Below the pieces are notes generated by a model. That model ran no database searches. It was not told where the DNA came from and saw only the letters and a program-made list of their open reading frames with translations. From NCBI GenBank assembly GCA_027487485.1, contig JAIYDN010000012.1, positions 310,001 to 374,000 of the forward strand: a DNA stretch of 64,000 nucleotides, written 5' to 3'. Both the position numbers and the translations under genes were made by a program. Source of the stretch: Planctomycetaceae bacterium. GTDB taxonomy: Bacteria; Planctomycetota; Planctomycetia; Pirellulales; Pirellulaceae. Positions 51,701-62,370 of the stretch are shown here, piece after piece (position 1 is the stretch's first letter; every line of letters begins with the position of its first letter).

Positions 51701-52933
51701 TTAGGCATTCTCGGGGGCGTTTTTCGCTTCGGCCAGTAAATCATCGCGCCACAAAACTTCATCCATCATCAACTTCTCAATGCGTCCAAACGAGTCGTTG
51801 TGTTTTTGAGATGCTCCCATAATAAACCGTTCGGAATCACTTAGGTCGACCACATTGTTGCTGCCACCTAAGATGCGGACTGTTGGCTCCAGCGGATTCA
51901 CCGAGTTCCCTTTAATGACAACCGCAATCGACTGGTCATCTAATTCCACCGCGGATCCAATGGGATACATGGATAGGCCTCGAACAAAAGCGAAGAATAC
52001 ATGCGGGTCGAAGCGTTGCAAAGTCGATTGGTGACAAAGATATGCGATCGCGTCCGAAGCAACATACGGTTGAGCGCGGAATGGGGATTGCACCAAGCTG
52101 ATATACGCATCGGAAATGTTCAAGACGCGCGATGCCACGAGAATGTCTTTTCGCTTGAGACTATTCGGAAATCCCGAGCCGTCACATTGCTCGTGAACTT
52201 GCCGAATCATGGTGCAGATTCGCTCGTTCACCCCCGCCGCTTTTTTCATCAGTTCCGCAGATTCCAAGGGATGCTTACGATACGCTAAGAGAGACACTTG
52301 ATCGCCTCGAAGCAATCCATTGGAATCGAACCATTCCGGGTGAATAAAAAGAGAGCAGTCATGGAAGGCAGCCGCGACGCCAACCTCCAAAGTGTCGTTT
52401 TGGCCGGGCTCTAAGATCGAGCAGACGGCTACTGCTAACATCGACATGGAAGAGGAACGAGCGATCCAATACTGGTTGGTCTGATCGTGGAGTGTCGGAT
52501 TCAAAACTGCAGAAAGTCGAATTGTCAAAACGGCAAGCGTTGCTGAAACCTCTTGCTCCGCCTGCCGAATGAAGCCAAGTACAGAATCCTCGAACCTGTC
52601 CATTTCGATCGGTTCATTTTTTCCAATCGCATCAAAAGAGTCGGACAGACAGTCTTCCACCTTCGATGCTGCGGATTCCACGGACTGAATCAATTCCGAA
52701 GGAAACGAATCCAGCAAGAGATTCTCCGGAGACTTTTCCGTTTCTTGTTCCGCCTGTCGAACAGTTAGTGCCACGATGTTCTTCGCAGCCAATCGCTCAA
52801 GCAGACGCTCCGTAATAGGCATCCCGGAGCGATGAAGAACGTTCCCCTCGGAATCGGTTAAATCAAAACTCAGAGTCGTACCAATCGAAAGGTCCGAGGT
52901 GTCAATTGTCCATGTCTTGCTTTTTTGCGTCAT
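51701..52933 (-). CDS. HD-GYP-like domain protein
   Basis: A 410-residue cytoplasmic protein. The second half resembles an HD-GYP c-di-GMP phosphodiesterase: AAFHDCSLFIHPEW (the His-Asp pair; canonical is HDIGK), KHPLESAELMKK, VHEQCDGSGFPNSLK (canonical HHExxDGxGYP), and RVLNISDAYISL. Several canonical residues differ (no Lys after HD, one His of the HHE pair replaced by Val, Tyr to Phe), so activity is uncertain and it may be a degenerate or altered-specificity member. The N-terminal about 170 residues are not recognised. The ATG at 52933 has GGAGAGG about 7 bases upstream and is preferred to an in-frame TTG at 52957. It converges on the DUF1501 gene. Confidence 0.78.
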   Translation of the reverse strand: MTQKSKTWTIDTSDLSIGTTLSFDLTDSEGNVLHRSGMPITERLLERLAAKNIVALTVRQAEQETEKSPENLLLDSFPSELIQSVESAASKVEDCLSDSFDAIGKNEPIEMDRFEDSVLGFIRQAEQEVSATLAVLTIRLSAVLNPTLHDQTNQYWIARSSSMSMLAVAVCSILEPGQNDTLEVGVAAAFHDCSLFIHPEWFDSNGLLRGDQVSLLAYRKHPLESAELMKKAAGVNERICTMIRQVHEQCDGSGFPNSLKRKDILVASRVLNISDAYISLVQSPFRAQPYVASDAIAYLCHQSTLQRFDPHVFFAFVRGLSMYPIGSAVELDDQSIAVVIKGNSVNPLEPTVRILGGSNNVVDLSDSERFIMGASQKHNDSFGRIEKLMMDEVLWRDDLLAEAKNAPENA

Positions 52934-53396
52934 CGTTTTAGCCTCTCCGTTGCCCAAGTCGAATTCTCAGATGCAGGGGGGCTACATTTAGAAAATCAGC
53001 TTTCAATTGTATCCTGTTTTCGGTCTGCAAATCGGCAACCTTGAGGTACATGCGAAAATTATGTTTAACAAAACAACATGCTTACAGCTTGCGAAGCCTC
53101 TACTACCAATGCCGCCTTGGCGGCCGACTTCGGTTGCCAAAAGTGTTTCGGGGAAACCAGTAGTGCAGAAACATAAGGCAAAAGATGAACGCTGAATTAT
53201 ACCTCTTCCTACACGTCAGTAAGAACGTTTTGGATGAGGGGAAACCCCTATTCTGCCCATGAAGTTGTTTGCGGAAAGGCGCAAGGGGGCAGTTGCACGC
53301 AATGAACGTGAACGTCTTTGACCATGCCGGACCGGCTAGTCCGGCTTACTCTGTTGGAACGAACACGATGGGAACATGCCTATCTATCTAGGCCAG
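52934..53396 (+). other. 463-bp intergenic region without a gene
   Basis: Short hairpins are visible: GCCGCC/GGCGGC around 53109-53124, AGGGG-AAA-CCCCT around 53237-53250, and CCGGAC (53328-53333) with GTCCGG (53340-53345). None has a T run. A 62-codon frame at 53007-53195 has no recognisable protein pattern. No tRNA or known RNA is seen. The region contains the promoter of the HD-GYP-like gene and the 3' flank of the tricorn-like gene. Confidence 0.5.
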
Positions 53397-56300
53397 CTAT
53401 TTGTCTTCGTTTTTTATTCCGAAGCCTTTGCGGTCGGGGTAGGCAGGCCGATTGGGCTGCTTGAATCCGTTGCTCTGAATTTCGGTTAGCATTTGCTCAA
53501 TGGCGACATCTAATTGCGGATCGCCACCTTGGGTCATCAAAGCCGGATCGTCGATGACTTGGATGTCTGGATCGACCCCGTGCCCCTCGATCCCCCAGGT
53601 TCCATCAAGATCGTAGTAGGCGAATGACGGAGCTGTTACGCTGGAACCGTCGATTAAGCCTGGGTAGCTGGTGATGCCAACCAATCCGCCCCAGGTGCGC
53701 GTTCCGATTAACTTACCAAGCTTGTTCTGCTTAAAAAGGGAGGGGAACATGTCGCCCCCGGAACCCGCAGGGCCGTTGATCAACATGCACTTTGGACCTT
53801 GGTGCGAATCGGGGGCCCAAGTCCAGTCCTTTCCATCTCGTCGTGCCCAGTAATTGGTTACTGGTCGGTTAAGCAATTCGATAAAACGCGTAGGAATTTG
53901 CCCGCCACCATTCCAACGGTCGTCAATGATCAGGGCCTCTTTATTGATTTGCCCGTAGAACTGTCGGAACAAATCGTTTTGCCCGGGGACTCCTGTATTG
54001 ACGACGTAAATGTACCCTACTTTTCCTTGCGACTTCTCTTCAACAATTTTGCGTTTCGATTCGATCCAACTCCGGAATCGCAAATCACTATCGCTGGCAA
54101 GTAGACGGATCGCAACCTTACGGTCGGATTCATCCAGGGTAGCATCGGCACTGATGGTCAGGGTCACTACTTTGTTAGCAAGTTGTCTAAAATTGGAGTA
54201 GGGATCTTGCTTGGGATCGATGGGGATTGCATTGACAGCCAACAGGAACTCCCCTTCTTTCACCCCGGCTGCAATAAGAGGGCTTCGAGCATCGTAGTCC
54301 CATTCGGATCCTTGAAAGATTTTTGCCAATCGAAACGCATTGTCTTGCAATTCAAGTTTGGCTCCTAAGAGCCCCACGTTGGCTTTAGGGGCCTGTTCGA
54401 CATCTCCTTCGTTATAGTATGCATGCCCGACATTCAATTCCGAGATCATCTCGCGAATTAGAAAGCTAACATCGCGACGCGAGACGCAATCTTCCAGCAT
54501 CGCTGCATAATGTTGATACACGCCTTCCCAATTGACTCCGTGCATGTTGGGATCGTAGAAGAAATCACGTTCGATTCGCCAAGCGTCGCGAAGGACTTGT
54601 TTCCATTCGGATCGTGGTTCCACAGACATGTTCATCGCGTCCATGGAAATCGGCTTATCCAATTTTTGCTCGGGCGCGGCATCCACCATCCAAGCCGACT
54701 TGGCTCCATCGGTTACCAGCAACTTCTTGCCGTCGCTGGTGATACTAAATTGCGATTTTCCGGCAACCACAGTTTTGTCTTTAGGATCTTCTTCGGTCAA
54801 ATCGAGTAAGCGAATGGATGTTCCATCATTGGGGTTTTCAGAATCCTCTGATGTAGAGTTCTTGGTGTAAATCAATTGACCTTTATCGTTCACTTCCAAT
54901 TTGGCAAACGCCCCTTGTCCAGCTGGTAACTTGAACGAGCGCGATTCAATTCCATCCGCGACGATTTCAATGGCTTTGAACTCAGGCTTTGCATTCGGCT
55001 CTGGTTTCTTCTCTTCGGATTTTTTGTCTTCATCAGGTTTCTTATCTCCTTCCACTTTGCTCCATTCTTCTTCGTCGCTTTTGCTTAGCAAGGGTGACTT
55101 CACATCTGGCCGCAGAGGCAATGCCATCAGGATTTCAGTTCCCGAATAGATAAACGTGGTCCCGACATCTTCGTACTTCGGCGCATTGAAGGCTCGCGAG
55201 CTTGCAAAATAGATGAAATCTCCTTTGCGATCAAACGTCGGTTGACTGTCGTTGAAAAAGCCGCTGGTCAGTTTTCTCTTGGTCCCGTTCAAAACGTTGT
55301 AGATCCAAATCGCACTTTTCGATACGCGTAGATCCTCATCTCGAGCGTACGTGACCCACTCGCTATTGTGCGACCAACTAACAGCAATTTGGGAAGCTCG
55401 TGGGTCCCGATCAAAGCTTTTGGTCTCGTTGGTTTCAAGAGAATGGAGATACATTCCGCCAGCTTTGTCGGTGAAGTAAATCCACTTGGAATCGGGCGAC
55501 CAAGTTGGATTGAATCGAAAGTGTTTTCCATCCCGAGTCAATTGCTTAACTTCGCCGGAGCCATCCGACTGCATGGTATACAACTCGTACTCGCCGGTTG
55601 CATCTGAAAAGAAAGCGATCCAACGTCCATCGGGACTCCAAGTAGGATACCGTTCTGCGACCCCGCTTGTCCGAGTTAAATTGCGCGGGGTACCGTTCTT
55701 TACAGGTACAGTCCATAGATCCCCGCGGGCTTGAGCCACGATACGTTTTGCGTTCGGCGAAGGACTGACGCTGGTAATGAAACTGGCAGCATCAATGTTG
55801 CGAGGTCGAATCTTGGGGCGATCGCCCGGGACAGTAATGCTCACCGAAGTGATCGCTCCGGATGGAATACTGACAAGGTGCAGCCCTGATCCATTTTGGA
55901 CAATGATTTCACCCTTTCCATCTGGCCCTGGGCCTATCGCTGGAAACTTGCAATCATCGTCCGCGAACTTTGTGACTTGGTAGCGTTCGCTGGTCTGAGT
56001 GTTGTAGGCCCAAATATTCAAGCGATGTTCTGGGCCAGCATCGGTCAGATAATAGACTGTCGATTCATGCCACATGGGAAGGCTGTCTGTACCCTCGAAG
56101 TCGGTGATCCGTTTGGATTCTTTCGTTTGTAGATTGAACAGCCAGATGTCGGAAGCAAGCCCGCCACGATAGCGTTTCCAGGTCCGATAGTCGTGGCTGT
56201 AAGGTGTGTAGGCTAGCCAAGTCCCGCTCGCATCGATCGCCCCATTGGTTCCGTAAGGGACAGGCAACTGAGTCGGGATGGGTTCGTCGACTCCGCGAAC

Positions 56301-56732
56301 AAAGAGCTGAGCTTGACGCCCAAGCCCCGCCAACGCGTCCGAGGAGTAGATCAACTTGCCGTCTTTGGTCCAATCGCAAAGAAGCTCCGCACTGGGATGG
56401 TAGGTGACCCGTTTTGCTGGCCCACCTTCCGTTGCAATCGTATAGATGTCCTCGTTTCCGTCATAGCTCGCCACAAAGGCAACGGTGGCCCCGTCGGGGC
56501 TAAATCGAGGAAGCGATTCTTCACCCGCGGGCGATGCAAGCGGGGATGCCATCCCCCCGGACCTAGGGGCAATCCAAACATCTTCACCATAGATAAACAC
56601 GATTCGATCCGCACTGACGTCGGGGAACCGCATCATTCCAGCGTTCGGTTTTACTTGAGCCGTCGCTAGGCTAGGGGCCAACGCCATAGTGACAGCAAGG
56701 CCAAGAAAAAACAGGGGCTTCAGAACGCGCAT
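53397..56732 (-). CDS. tricorn-like secreted protease
   Basis: A 1111-residue homologue of tricorn protease, exported by an N-terminal signal (about residues 1-25, FFLGLAVTMALAPSLATAQ). Two beta-propellers with TolB/PD40-like repeats follow (about 35-340 and 345-590). Then come a Lys/Glu-rich linker, a helical domain, a PDZ-like segment (about 800-880) and an S41-type C-terminal protease core. Catalytic elements are His770 (NVGHAYY), the nucleophile Ser991 (PAGSGGDMFP) and Glu1049 (IEGHGVDPDI). Compared with Thermoplasma tricorn the residue before the His is Gly not Ser, and the residue after the nucleophile is Gly not Asp. It should degrade peptides outside the cytoplasm. It is divergent from the large membrane protein gene. 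Confidence 0.92.
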   Translation of the reverse strand: MRVLKPLFFLGLAVTMALAPSLATAQVKPNAGMMRFPDVSADRIVFIYGEDVWIAPRSGGMASPLASPAGEESLPRFSPDGATVAFVASYDGNEDIYTIATEGGPAKRVTYHPSAELLCDWTKDGKLIYSSDALAGLGRQAQLFVRGVDEPIPTQLPVPYGTNGAIDASGTWLAYTPYSHDYRTWKRYRGGLASDIWLFNLQTKESKRITDFEGTDSLPMWHESTVYYLTDAGPEHRLNIWAYNTQTSERYQVTKFADDDCKFPAIGPGPDGKGEIIVQNGSGLHLVSIPSGAITSVSITVPGDRPKIRPRNIDAASFITSVSPSPNAKRIVAQARGDLWTVPVKNGTPRNLTRTSGVAERYPTWSPDGRWIAFFSDATGEYELYTMQSDGSGEVKQLTRDGKHFRFNPTWSPDSKWIYFTDKAGGMYLHSLETNETKSFDRDPRASQIAVSWSHNSEWVTYARDEDLRVSKSAIWIYNVLNGTKRKLTSGFFNDSQPTFDRKGDFIYFASSRAFNAPKYEDVGTTFIYSGTEILMALPLRPDVKSPLLSKSDEEEWSKVEGDKKPDEDKKSEEKKPEPNAKPEFKAIEIVADGIESRSFKLPAGQGAFAKLEVNDKGQLIYTKNSTSEDSENPNDGTSIRLLDLTEEDPKDKTVVAGKSQFSITSDGKKLLVTDGAKSAWMVDAAPEQKLDKPISMDAMNMSVEPRSEWKQVLRDAWRIERDFFYDPNMHGVNWEGVYQHYAAMLEDCVSRRDVSFLIREMISELNVGHAYYNEGDVEQAPKANVGLLGAKLELQDNAFRLAKIFQGSEWDYDARSPLIAAGVKEGEFLLAVNAIPIDPKQDPYSNFRQLANKVVTLTISADATLDESDRKVAIRLLASDSDLRFRSWIESKRKIVEEKSQGKVGYIYVVNTGVPGQNDLFRQFYGQINKEALIIDDRWNGGGQIPTRFIELLNRPVTNYWARRDGKDWTWAPDSHQGPKCMLINGPAGSGGDMFPSLFKQNKLGKLIGTRTWGGLVGITSYPGLIDGSSVTAPSFAYYDLDGTWGIEGHGVDPDIQVIDDPALMTQGGDPQLDVAIEQMLTEIQSNGFKQPNRPAYPDRKGFGIKNEDK

Positions 56733-56971
56733 GGTGATGTTTCCAAGAGATGAATCGTTTCAACGGTCTTCCGACGATAATCAGAACCTTCCTGTCGCTC
56801 CAGGACTAAATGCCACTGAATATTTCATTGAATTCAGTCAGCAGTTCGAAACGAGCCGGAATCTAGCAGGGCCGACTTTCTGGTCCTTTTGATCTTGACC
56901 TGCGTTCGTCAATTTGCGATTCCCTGGAGTTTGGTGTTTCCATTGGTCGCTTTTCGTGCACGAATTCTAGT

Positions 56972-59119
56972 ATGGCATTCTCCAGAACCAGTCGAATCGA
57001 TCGAAGGCGTCGCGTGATGCTGGATGCCGTCGCTGCGGATGCGGAGTATGCGGTAGAGAGTGTTCGCGCGAAAAAGCGTTCTCTAGGACGTGAAAAGCAA
57101 GATTCGTTAGACGATTCGTTCGGCGTCACAAAATACCGTGACCCCGGCTACAGCCAAGCCGTTCGCCGTACTTGCCAACAACGGATGGTGCAACTAATCC
57201 CTATTCGCCGAGGAACCCTCACGGTAGTTCTTGTTGGAATGTGGATGACTTGGGCCGGGCTAGTTTTGGCTCATTATTGGCTTCATATTCCAGCCGCTTC
57301 GATTGCATCAGCAACCGGGGCTGCGGTGTCGACTGCTTCTGCGACGGTGCCAGCCACGGCAGCTGCTAGCGTGGCTCCCAAGCTACCTATTTTCGAGCTG
57401 TTTAATCTACGCTCTTCCAACAGTATCGCACATTGGCTTACATGCCAGCTGTGGATGTTGACTGCTCTAGCTGCATGGATGAACTTTCAGCTTCGACGTC
57501 ACAAATTAGATGACTACCGCGCACGCTATCGTATTTGGGCTGTACTGGCTTGTGCTGCTCTCTTTTCCAGCTTCGATGCCTCCAGTTCCTTTTTATATCT
57601 GCTTGGAATGAGCGTCGACGGATGGACGCGAAGCGAAATTGGATACGGCGGTTGGCCACTGGTTCTGGCTACGTTCGCATCACTGATTGGAATTCTCGGG
57701 ATTCGTCTGTGCAATGAATTGAGAACAGTGCCGGGAAGTGTTGTGTTTTGGTTGACCGGTTTAATGGCTTGGGCCGCGTCGGCCTTGTTGGGTACGGGAT
57801 TGCTGAAGACATCTTGGAACCCTGCCACCGTGGATTTGATCGTGGGATCGTGTTGGTTAGGTGGCATTCTGCTGGTGTTTCAAGCTGCTGGCGTTTATCT
57901 AAGACAAACATACATTGCTGCCCAAAAGCGATTCCTCGAACGCAACGGAATGAACCTTCAGCCCATTCGCTTCAAGGCCCCTCAGCTCAAACTGCCGTTC
58001 CAACGAAAGAAAAACGATCAGGACGAAAACGAACAGGGAACACCTGATCGTAAATCACGCAAAGACAAGCTGGACGAGACGCCTGCCAAACAAGGTTGGA
58101 AAATGCCTTGGGGCCGCCGATCTAATGATATTTCCCAAGATGATGAAGACGTAGACCCATCGGAAAATCGCTCTACCTCGACCAAAGCAAAATCGAAATC
58201 GGCGCCCGCTGAGGATCAGGAGACTCGAACGGCGAAACCTAAGTCGCGATTGTTCGGACTGATTCCAAATCGCTCGGAACAAAACGAACGCCTGGAAGAA
58301 CAACCTATCCGCGTCGACGAAGGCCCAGAAGTTGACAACGGATTAACGAAGAAGCCGGGCTGGTTTGGAATTGGTGGTAATCGCTCAGCGGCTGAACGTA
58401 GCAGCGTTGAACGTAACGGCGCCGAACGCACTGTTCCATCGTCCGACTCCCAATCACGCCGCGCTAGCTCTTCTTCCGTGGCGGCCGTCGCCAAGGCCGA
58501 TGATGATTCGCAAGGCGATTCCGATATTGCCAAAAAATCGATGTGGTCTCGACTTCGACGCCAAAAGCAATCAGCTCCGAAAGCAAAATCGGAAATCGCT
58601 GAAGCTGGTCAAAAATCCAAACGAGGTTGGCTGCCCCAAATAGGTCGAAGCCGCACCATCCGCGAACAGGATGCATCCGAAACAACGCAATCCTCAAAAC
58701 AAGCCGAACCAAGTGTTGCCAAGAAGGCAAAGGATCCAAGTCAAAAATCTTCGTGGCTATCTTTTGCATCCCGCAAAGCCAAAGCCACTGATAGCGAACA
58801 ACCAGCAGCACCACGCGTTACCAAGAAACAATCTGAATCGGACCAGGACAAGCCTATAAAACGTAGGTTGTTTGGACTACTTGACGGCCTCAAGTTGAAG
58901 CCGCCGGGTGAAGAAGATCGCCAAGATCCAAAGCCAACTACGAAATCGGTAGCCAGCGGCCCTGTCCCCGTGAAACCAAGCCAAGCCCTACCGTCCACTC
59001 AATCCCATGTTGAGGAGGACGATGACTACGATGACGACACTTCGAACGGTCGCCCTTTAAGCAAAGCTGAACGGAAACGTCTCAAGCGAATGCAGCAAGA
59101 CGATCGACGTGCGGCCTAA
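56972..59119 (+). CDS. membrane protein with long charged cytoplasmic tail, function unknown
   Basis: A 715-residue protein. The N-terminal about 75 residues are basic (SRTSRIDRRRR). The next about 230 residues hold six or seven membrane helices (for example GTLTVVLVGMWMTWAGLVLAHYWL, WMLTALAAWM, WAVLACAALFSSF, LVLATFASLIGILGI, VVFWLTGLMAWAASALLGTGLL, LIVGSCWLGGILLVFQAAGV). The remaining about 400 residues are low-complexity and alternating-charge (Lys, Arg, Asp, Glu, Ser, Pro), with short recurring Trp/Gly motifs such as GWKMPWGRR, KPGWFGIGG, RGWLPQIGR, SSWLSFASR and RRLFGLLDG. These recurrent Trp/Phe-Gly or Leu-Phe-Gly motifs in a disordered tail may be binding peptides. I do not recognise the family. 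Confidence 0.78.
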   Translation: MAFSRTSRIDRRRRVMLDAVAADAEYAVESVRAKKRSLGREKQDSLDDSFGVTKYRDPGYSQAVRRTCQQRMVQLIPIRRGTLTVVLVGMWMTWAGLVLAHYWLHIPAASIASATGAAVSTASATVPATAAASVAPKLPIFELFNLRSSNSIAHWLTCQLWMLTALAAWMNFQLRRHKLDDYRARYRIWAVLACAALFSSFDASSSFLYLLGMSVDGWTRSEIGYGGWPLVLATFASLIGILGIRLCNELRTVPGSVVFWLTGLMAWAASALLGTGLLKTSWNPATVDLIVGSCWLGGILLVFQAAGVYLRQTYIAAQKRFLERNGMNLQPIRFKAPQLKLPFQRKKNDQDENEQGTPDRKSRKDKLDETPAKQGWKMPWGRRSNDISQDDEDVDPSENRSTSTKAKSKSAPAEDQETRTAKPKSRLFGLIPNRSEQNERLEEQPIRVDEGPEVDNGLTKKPGWFGIGGNRSAAERSSVERNGAERTVPSSDSQSRRASSSSVAAVAKADDDSQGDSDIAKKSMWSRLRRQKQSAPKAKSEIAEAGQKSKRGWLPQIGRSRTIREQDASETTQSSKQAEPSVAKKAKDPSQKSSWLSFASRKAKATDSEQPAAPRVTKKQSESDQDKPIKRRLFGLLDGLKLKPPGEEDRQDPKPTTKSVASGPVPVKPSQALPSTQSHVEEDDDYDDDTSNGRPLSKAERKRLKRMQQDDRRAA

Positions 59120-59120
59120 G

Positions 59121-62012
59121 CTACTTCGATTCGCTAGAACTTAATACCAATTCAGGGCTCGAGTTTTCGCAATAGGTCTCCATGGGTGGGCATGAACAAA
59201 CCAGGTTTCTATCCCCGTATACATTGTCCACACGGCCAACGGGTGGCCAGTACTTGACTCGATAATCGTGATCTGGATCTGGGCAAATCGCTTCGCGACG
59301 CGAGTAGTTCCGCATGCCTTGTTCGTCGAGTACGAAATCTAACGTATGGGGAGCATTGCAAAGCGGGTTGTCGTTCGCTGGCCAAACCCCATCGCGTACC
59401 TTCTCGTATTCAGAAAAGATCAGATTCATGGCGCGACAGAATCGATTGATCTCGCTGAGCGATTCGCTTTCGGTAGGCTCGATCATTAAAGTTCCAGCGA
59501 CTGGGAATGACATGGTAGGTGCATGGAAACCAAAGTCGATCAAACGCTTGGCGATATCGTCCACGGAGACATGCCCCTCGTCATTCATGACGCGTGTATC
59601 CAAGATGCACTCATGAGCGATCAAGCCATGATTGCCCGTATACAGAATCTTGTAATTCGCCTTCAAATGGTGCGCGATATAATTGGCATTTAGGATCGCG
59701 ACTTGGGTTGCTCGTCGCAATCCTTCTGCACCCATCATCCGAATATACATCCAAGAGATCGGCAGAATGCTACCGCTGCCGAAGGGTGCCGAACTGACGA
59801 CGGGTCCGAGTCGACTGTGATGTGCGCCATCTTTGGGAAGGAACGGTGCCAAGTGCGCTCGTACACCAACAGGCCCTACTCCCGGCCCGCCACCACCATG
59901 CGGGATACAAAACGTCTTGTGGAGGTTCAAGTGAGAAACGTCGCCGCCAAACTTGCCGGGCTTGGCAACTCCGACCAACGCATTCAAATTCGCTCCATCA
60001 ATGTAGACTTGCCCACCTGCATCGTGGACTTTCGCACATACCTCTGTCACTACTTCTTCGAAAACACCATGGGTCGATGGGTAAGTGATCATGATCGCAG
60101 CAACTCGCCCTGGATACGCTGCAATCTTTGCATCCAAATCCGCCAAGTCGACGTTGCCTTGTTCATCGCACTTGATGACCACCACTTGCATGTTGACCAT
60201 CTGTGCACTGGCAGGATTCGTGCCGTGGGCGCTGCTTGGGATCAGGCAAATGTTTCGATGGGTGTCTCCACGCGATTCGTGATACTGCTTGATTGCAAGC
60301 AACCCCGCATATTCCCCCTGCGAGCCCGCATTGGGCTGAAGCGAGATCGCGTCGTAACCCGTCACTGCACACAGCATCGACTCCAGTTGATCGATCATTT
60401 CGCGATAACCGGTCCATTGATCCGCTGGTGCGAAGGGGTGGATCGAGTTGAATTCAGGCCATGTCACCGGCGTCATTTCGGTGGCTGCATTCAGCTTCAT
60501 CGTGCAAGAACCAAGCGGAATCATGGCTCGATCCAAAGCGATATCCATCTCCGACAAACGTCGAAGGTATCTCATCATTTCGGTTTCGCTGCGATACTGA
60601 TGAAACACGGATTGCGTCAAGTATTCATCGTCTCGAAAAACCTCATTCGGCAAAACGGATTGGTCGTTTGCTTCGAGTTCGGTTCCGCCAAAGAATCCCA
60701 AAATCGTAACAAGATCTTGCTCCGAAGTGGTTTCATCGAGCGAAATACTGATGTGCGATGCATCGTATTTTCGTAGATTGAAACCAGCGTCGCAGGCCGA
60801 CTTCAAAATAGAATCCGTGGACGTACCCGTTTCGATGGTGAGTGTGTCGAATACTTGGTCACACACGATATTTACTTGGAGCTTTCGCAGGGACCTCGCG
60901 AGACGCATAGTCAACCCGTGCACTCGCGTCGCGATCGCTCGCAGTCCTTCCGGCCCGTGGTAGCAAGCATAGAGAGTTGCCATGATGGCCAACAAGGCTT
61001 GAGCGGTACAAATGTTGGAAGTGGCTTTTTCGCGACGTATATGCTGCTCTCGCGTTTGCAGTGCTAGCCTGAATGCAGGCTTGCCATGTGCGTCGATCGA
61101 TTGCCCAACCAGCCGCCCAGGTAACGTTCGCTTGAACGCATCCTTGGTCGCAAGAAATGCTGCGTGTGGGCCACCAAAACCAAACGGTACTCCAAAGCGT
61201 TGCGTATTGCCGACAACAACATCCGCCCCTAGTTCTCCAGGTGATTTGAGCAAAGTTAAAGCCAATACATCCGATGCCATTACCACCATGGCACGATTTT
61301 GGTGGGCTGCGGCGATATGTTCTGAGAAATCACCCACCGACCCATCGGTTGCGGGGTACTGAACCAAAGTTCCGAATACATTGGTCCAATCGGAGACTGG
61401 CTTCGTTTGATCGAAAAGTTGAACCTGAATTCCTAAGGGTTCGGCTCGCGTGCGAATCAGATCGATGGTTTGAGGGTGACATCCGGTGGAAACCAAAAAG
61501 CAGGTAGCGCTGGACTGCTTGCTCGATCGATGACAAAGAGCCATGGCTTCCGCGGCTGCAGTCCCTTCGTCCAGCAACGATGCGCCGGAGATATCCATGC
61601 CTGTCAATTCACAAATCATCGTTTGGAAATAGAACAGGATTTCAAGACGACCCTGGGATATTTCGGGTTGGTAAGGTGTGTAGGCCGTATACCATGCTGG
61701 ATTCTCCAGCACGTTGCGTTGGATAACCTTGGGGGTAAACGTCCCATAATAACCGAGCCCAATAAAGCTCTTAAGAACTCGGTTCTTGTTCGCAATCGAT
61801 CGCAGTTCTTCCAACGCTTGCTCTTCCGTGACGCCGGCTTGCAGCTGCATGCGGGTGTTGTCTGCGATGTTGGATGGTATCACTGCCGAAGTTAGCTCGT
61901 CCAGCGAGCTGTATCCCAATTCATGGAGCATGGATTCGATTTCATGCTCACGTGGACCGATATGGCGACTTACAAAGGGCGAAACCAAAGAGTGTGCGTT
62001 CGACAGAGCCAT
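59121..62012 (-). CDS. gcvP: glycine dehydrogenase (P protein of the glycine cleavage system)
   Basis: Decarboxylates glycine using PLP and passes the aminomethyl group to the H protein. It is the long, single-chain form (963 residues). The PLP Lys699 sits in [20 protein letters not shown]. Other family marks are [68 protein letters not shown] and [15 protein letters not shown]. gcvT and gcvH are absent from this window. It lies downstream of a tandem glycine riboswitch (62150-62352), so expression should rise with glycine. GAGG a few bases before the ATG is a good ribosome binding site. Confidence 0.96.
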   Translation of the reverse strand: MALSNAHSLVSPFVSRHIGPREHEIESMLHELGYSSLDELTSAVIPSNIADNTRMQLQAGVTEEQALEELRSIANKNRVLKSFIGLGYYGTFTPKVIQRNVLENPAWYTAYTPYQPEISQGRLEILFYFQTMICELTGMDISGASLLDEGTAAAEAMALCHRSSKQSSATCFLVSTGCHPQTIDLIRTRAEPLGIQVQLFDQTKPVSDWTNVFGTLVQYPATDGSVGDFSEHIAAAHQNRAMVVMASDVLALTLLKSPGELGADVVVGNTQRFGVPFGFGGPHAAFLATKDAFKRTLPGRLVGQSIDAHGKPAFRLALQTREQHIRREKATSNICTAQALLAIMATLYACYHGPEGLRAIATRVHGLTMRLARSLRKLQVNIVCDQVFDTLTIETGTSTDSILKSACDAGFNLRKYDASHISISLDETTSEQDLVTILGFFGGTELEANDQSVLPNEVFRDDEYLTQSVFHQYRSETEMMRYLRRLSEMDIALDRAMIPLGSCTMKLNAATEMTPVTWPEFNSIHPFAPADQWTGYREMIDQLESMLCAVTGYDAISLQPNAGSQGEYAGLLAIKQYHESRGDTHRNICLIPSSAHGTNPASAQMVNMQVVVIKCDEQGNVDLADLDAKIAAYPGRVAAIMITYPSTHGVFEEVVTEVCAKVHDAGGQVYIDGANLNALVGVAKPGKFGGDVSHLNLHKTFCIPHGGGGPGVGPVGVRAHLAPFLPKDGAHHSRLGPVVSSAPFGSGSILPISWMYIRMMGAEGLRRATQVAILNANYIAHHLKANYKILYTGNHGLIAHECILDTRVMNDEGHVSVDDIAKRLIDFGFHAPTMSFPVAGTLMIEPTESESLSEINRFCRAMNLIFSEYEKVRDGVWPANDNPLCNAPHTLDFVLDEQGMRNYSRREAICPDPDHDYRVKYWPPVGRVDNVYGDRNLVCSCPPMETYCENSSPELVLSSSESK

Positions 62013-62149
62013 GAACTTGCCTCATGAAAACGGGGATAGAGAACGGTTTGGGACGATCAGGTTGATCCCATTTGCAAGCTAGCTTAGCCAGCCGAAAATG
62101 CGCATCAACGAACACCGTTTGCTCCCCATGGAGCTTCGGTATCCAACTC

Positions 62150-62352
62150 GCCCCTCTGTCCGTTTACCTGAGAGATCTCGGCACGAGTGCCTTTCCCCTT
62201 CGGTGGATTCCTCGCAGTTGCGTCAACTACGGAATCGCTCTCCAGAGACGAAGAAGTGCTGGCGGTTCTTTTGCCTGAGCGGTTCAGGGCCCCTTGCGCC
62301 TTCGGCGTTTTGAGTCATGTCGTGACCGACTTGATCAAAATCTCTCCCACCA
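62150..62352 (-). ncRNA. tandem glycine riboswitch controlling gcvP
   Basis: Two glycine aptamers are visible in tandem on the minus strand. Aptamer 1 begins GGGAGAGA (62348-62341), has the GCCGAAGGCGCAAGG core (around 62313-62298) and ends CTCAGGCAAAAG (62279-62268). Aptamer 2 begins GGAGAGCG (62243-62236), has CCGAAGGGGAAAGG (around 62203-62190) and ends CTCTCAGGTAAACGGACAG (62174-62156). The order and the short linker are typical of tandem gcv riboswitches upstream of gcvP. About 140 bases separate it from the ATG; a GCTCC/GGGAGC hairpin near 62125-62145 is a candidate expression-platform element, but no T run was found. Confidence 0.93.
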
Positions 62353-62370
62353 GATTACGTTCGTGCCAAC

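Noticed and set aside
53007-53195. A 62-codon frame in the 463-bp gap
   Set aside because: Low-quality composition with no motif and no ribosome binding site.
59703-60776. A 357-codon open frame on the plus strand opposite gcvP
   Set aside because: It is wholly antisense to a clear gcvP coding region, has no recognisable protein pattern and arises from the codon bias of gcvP.
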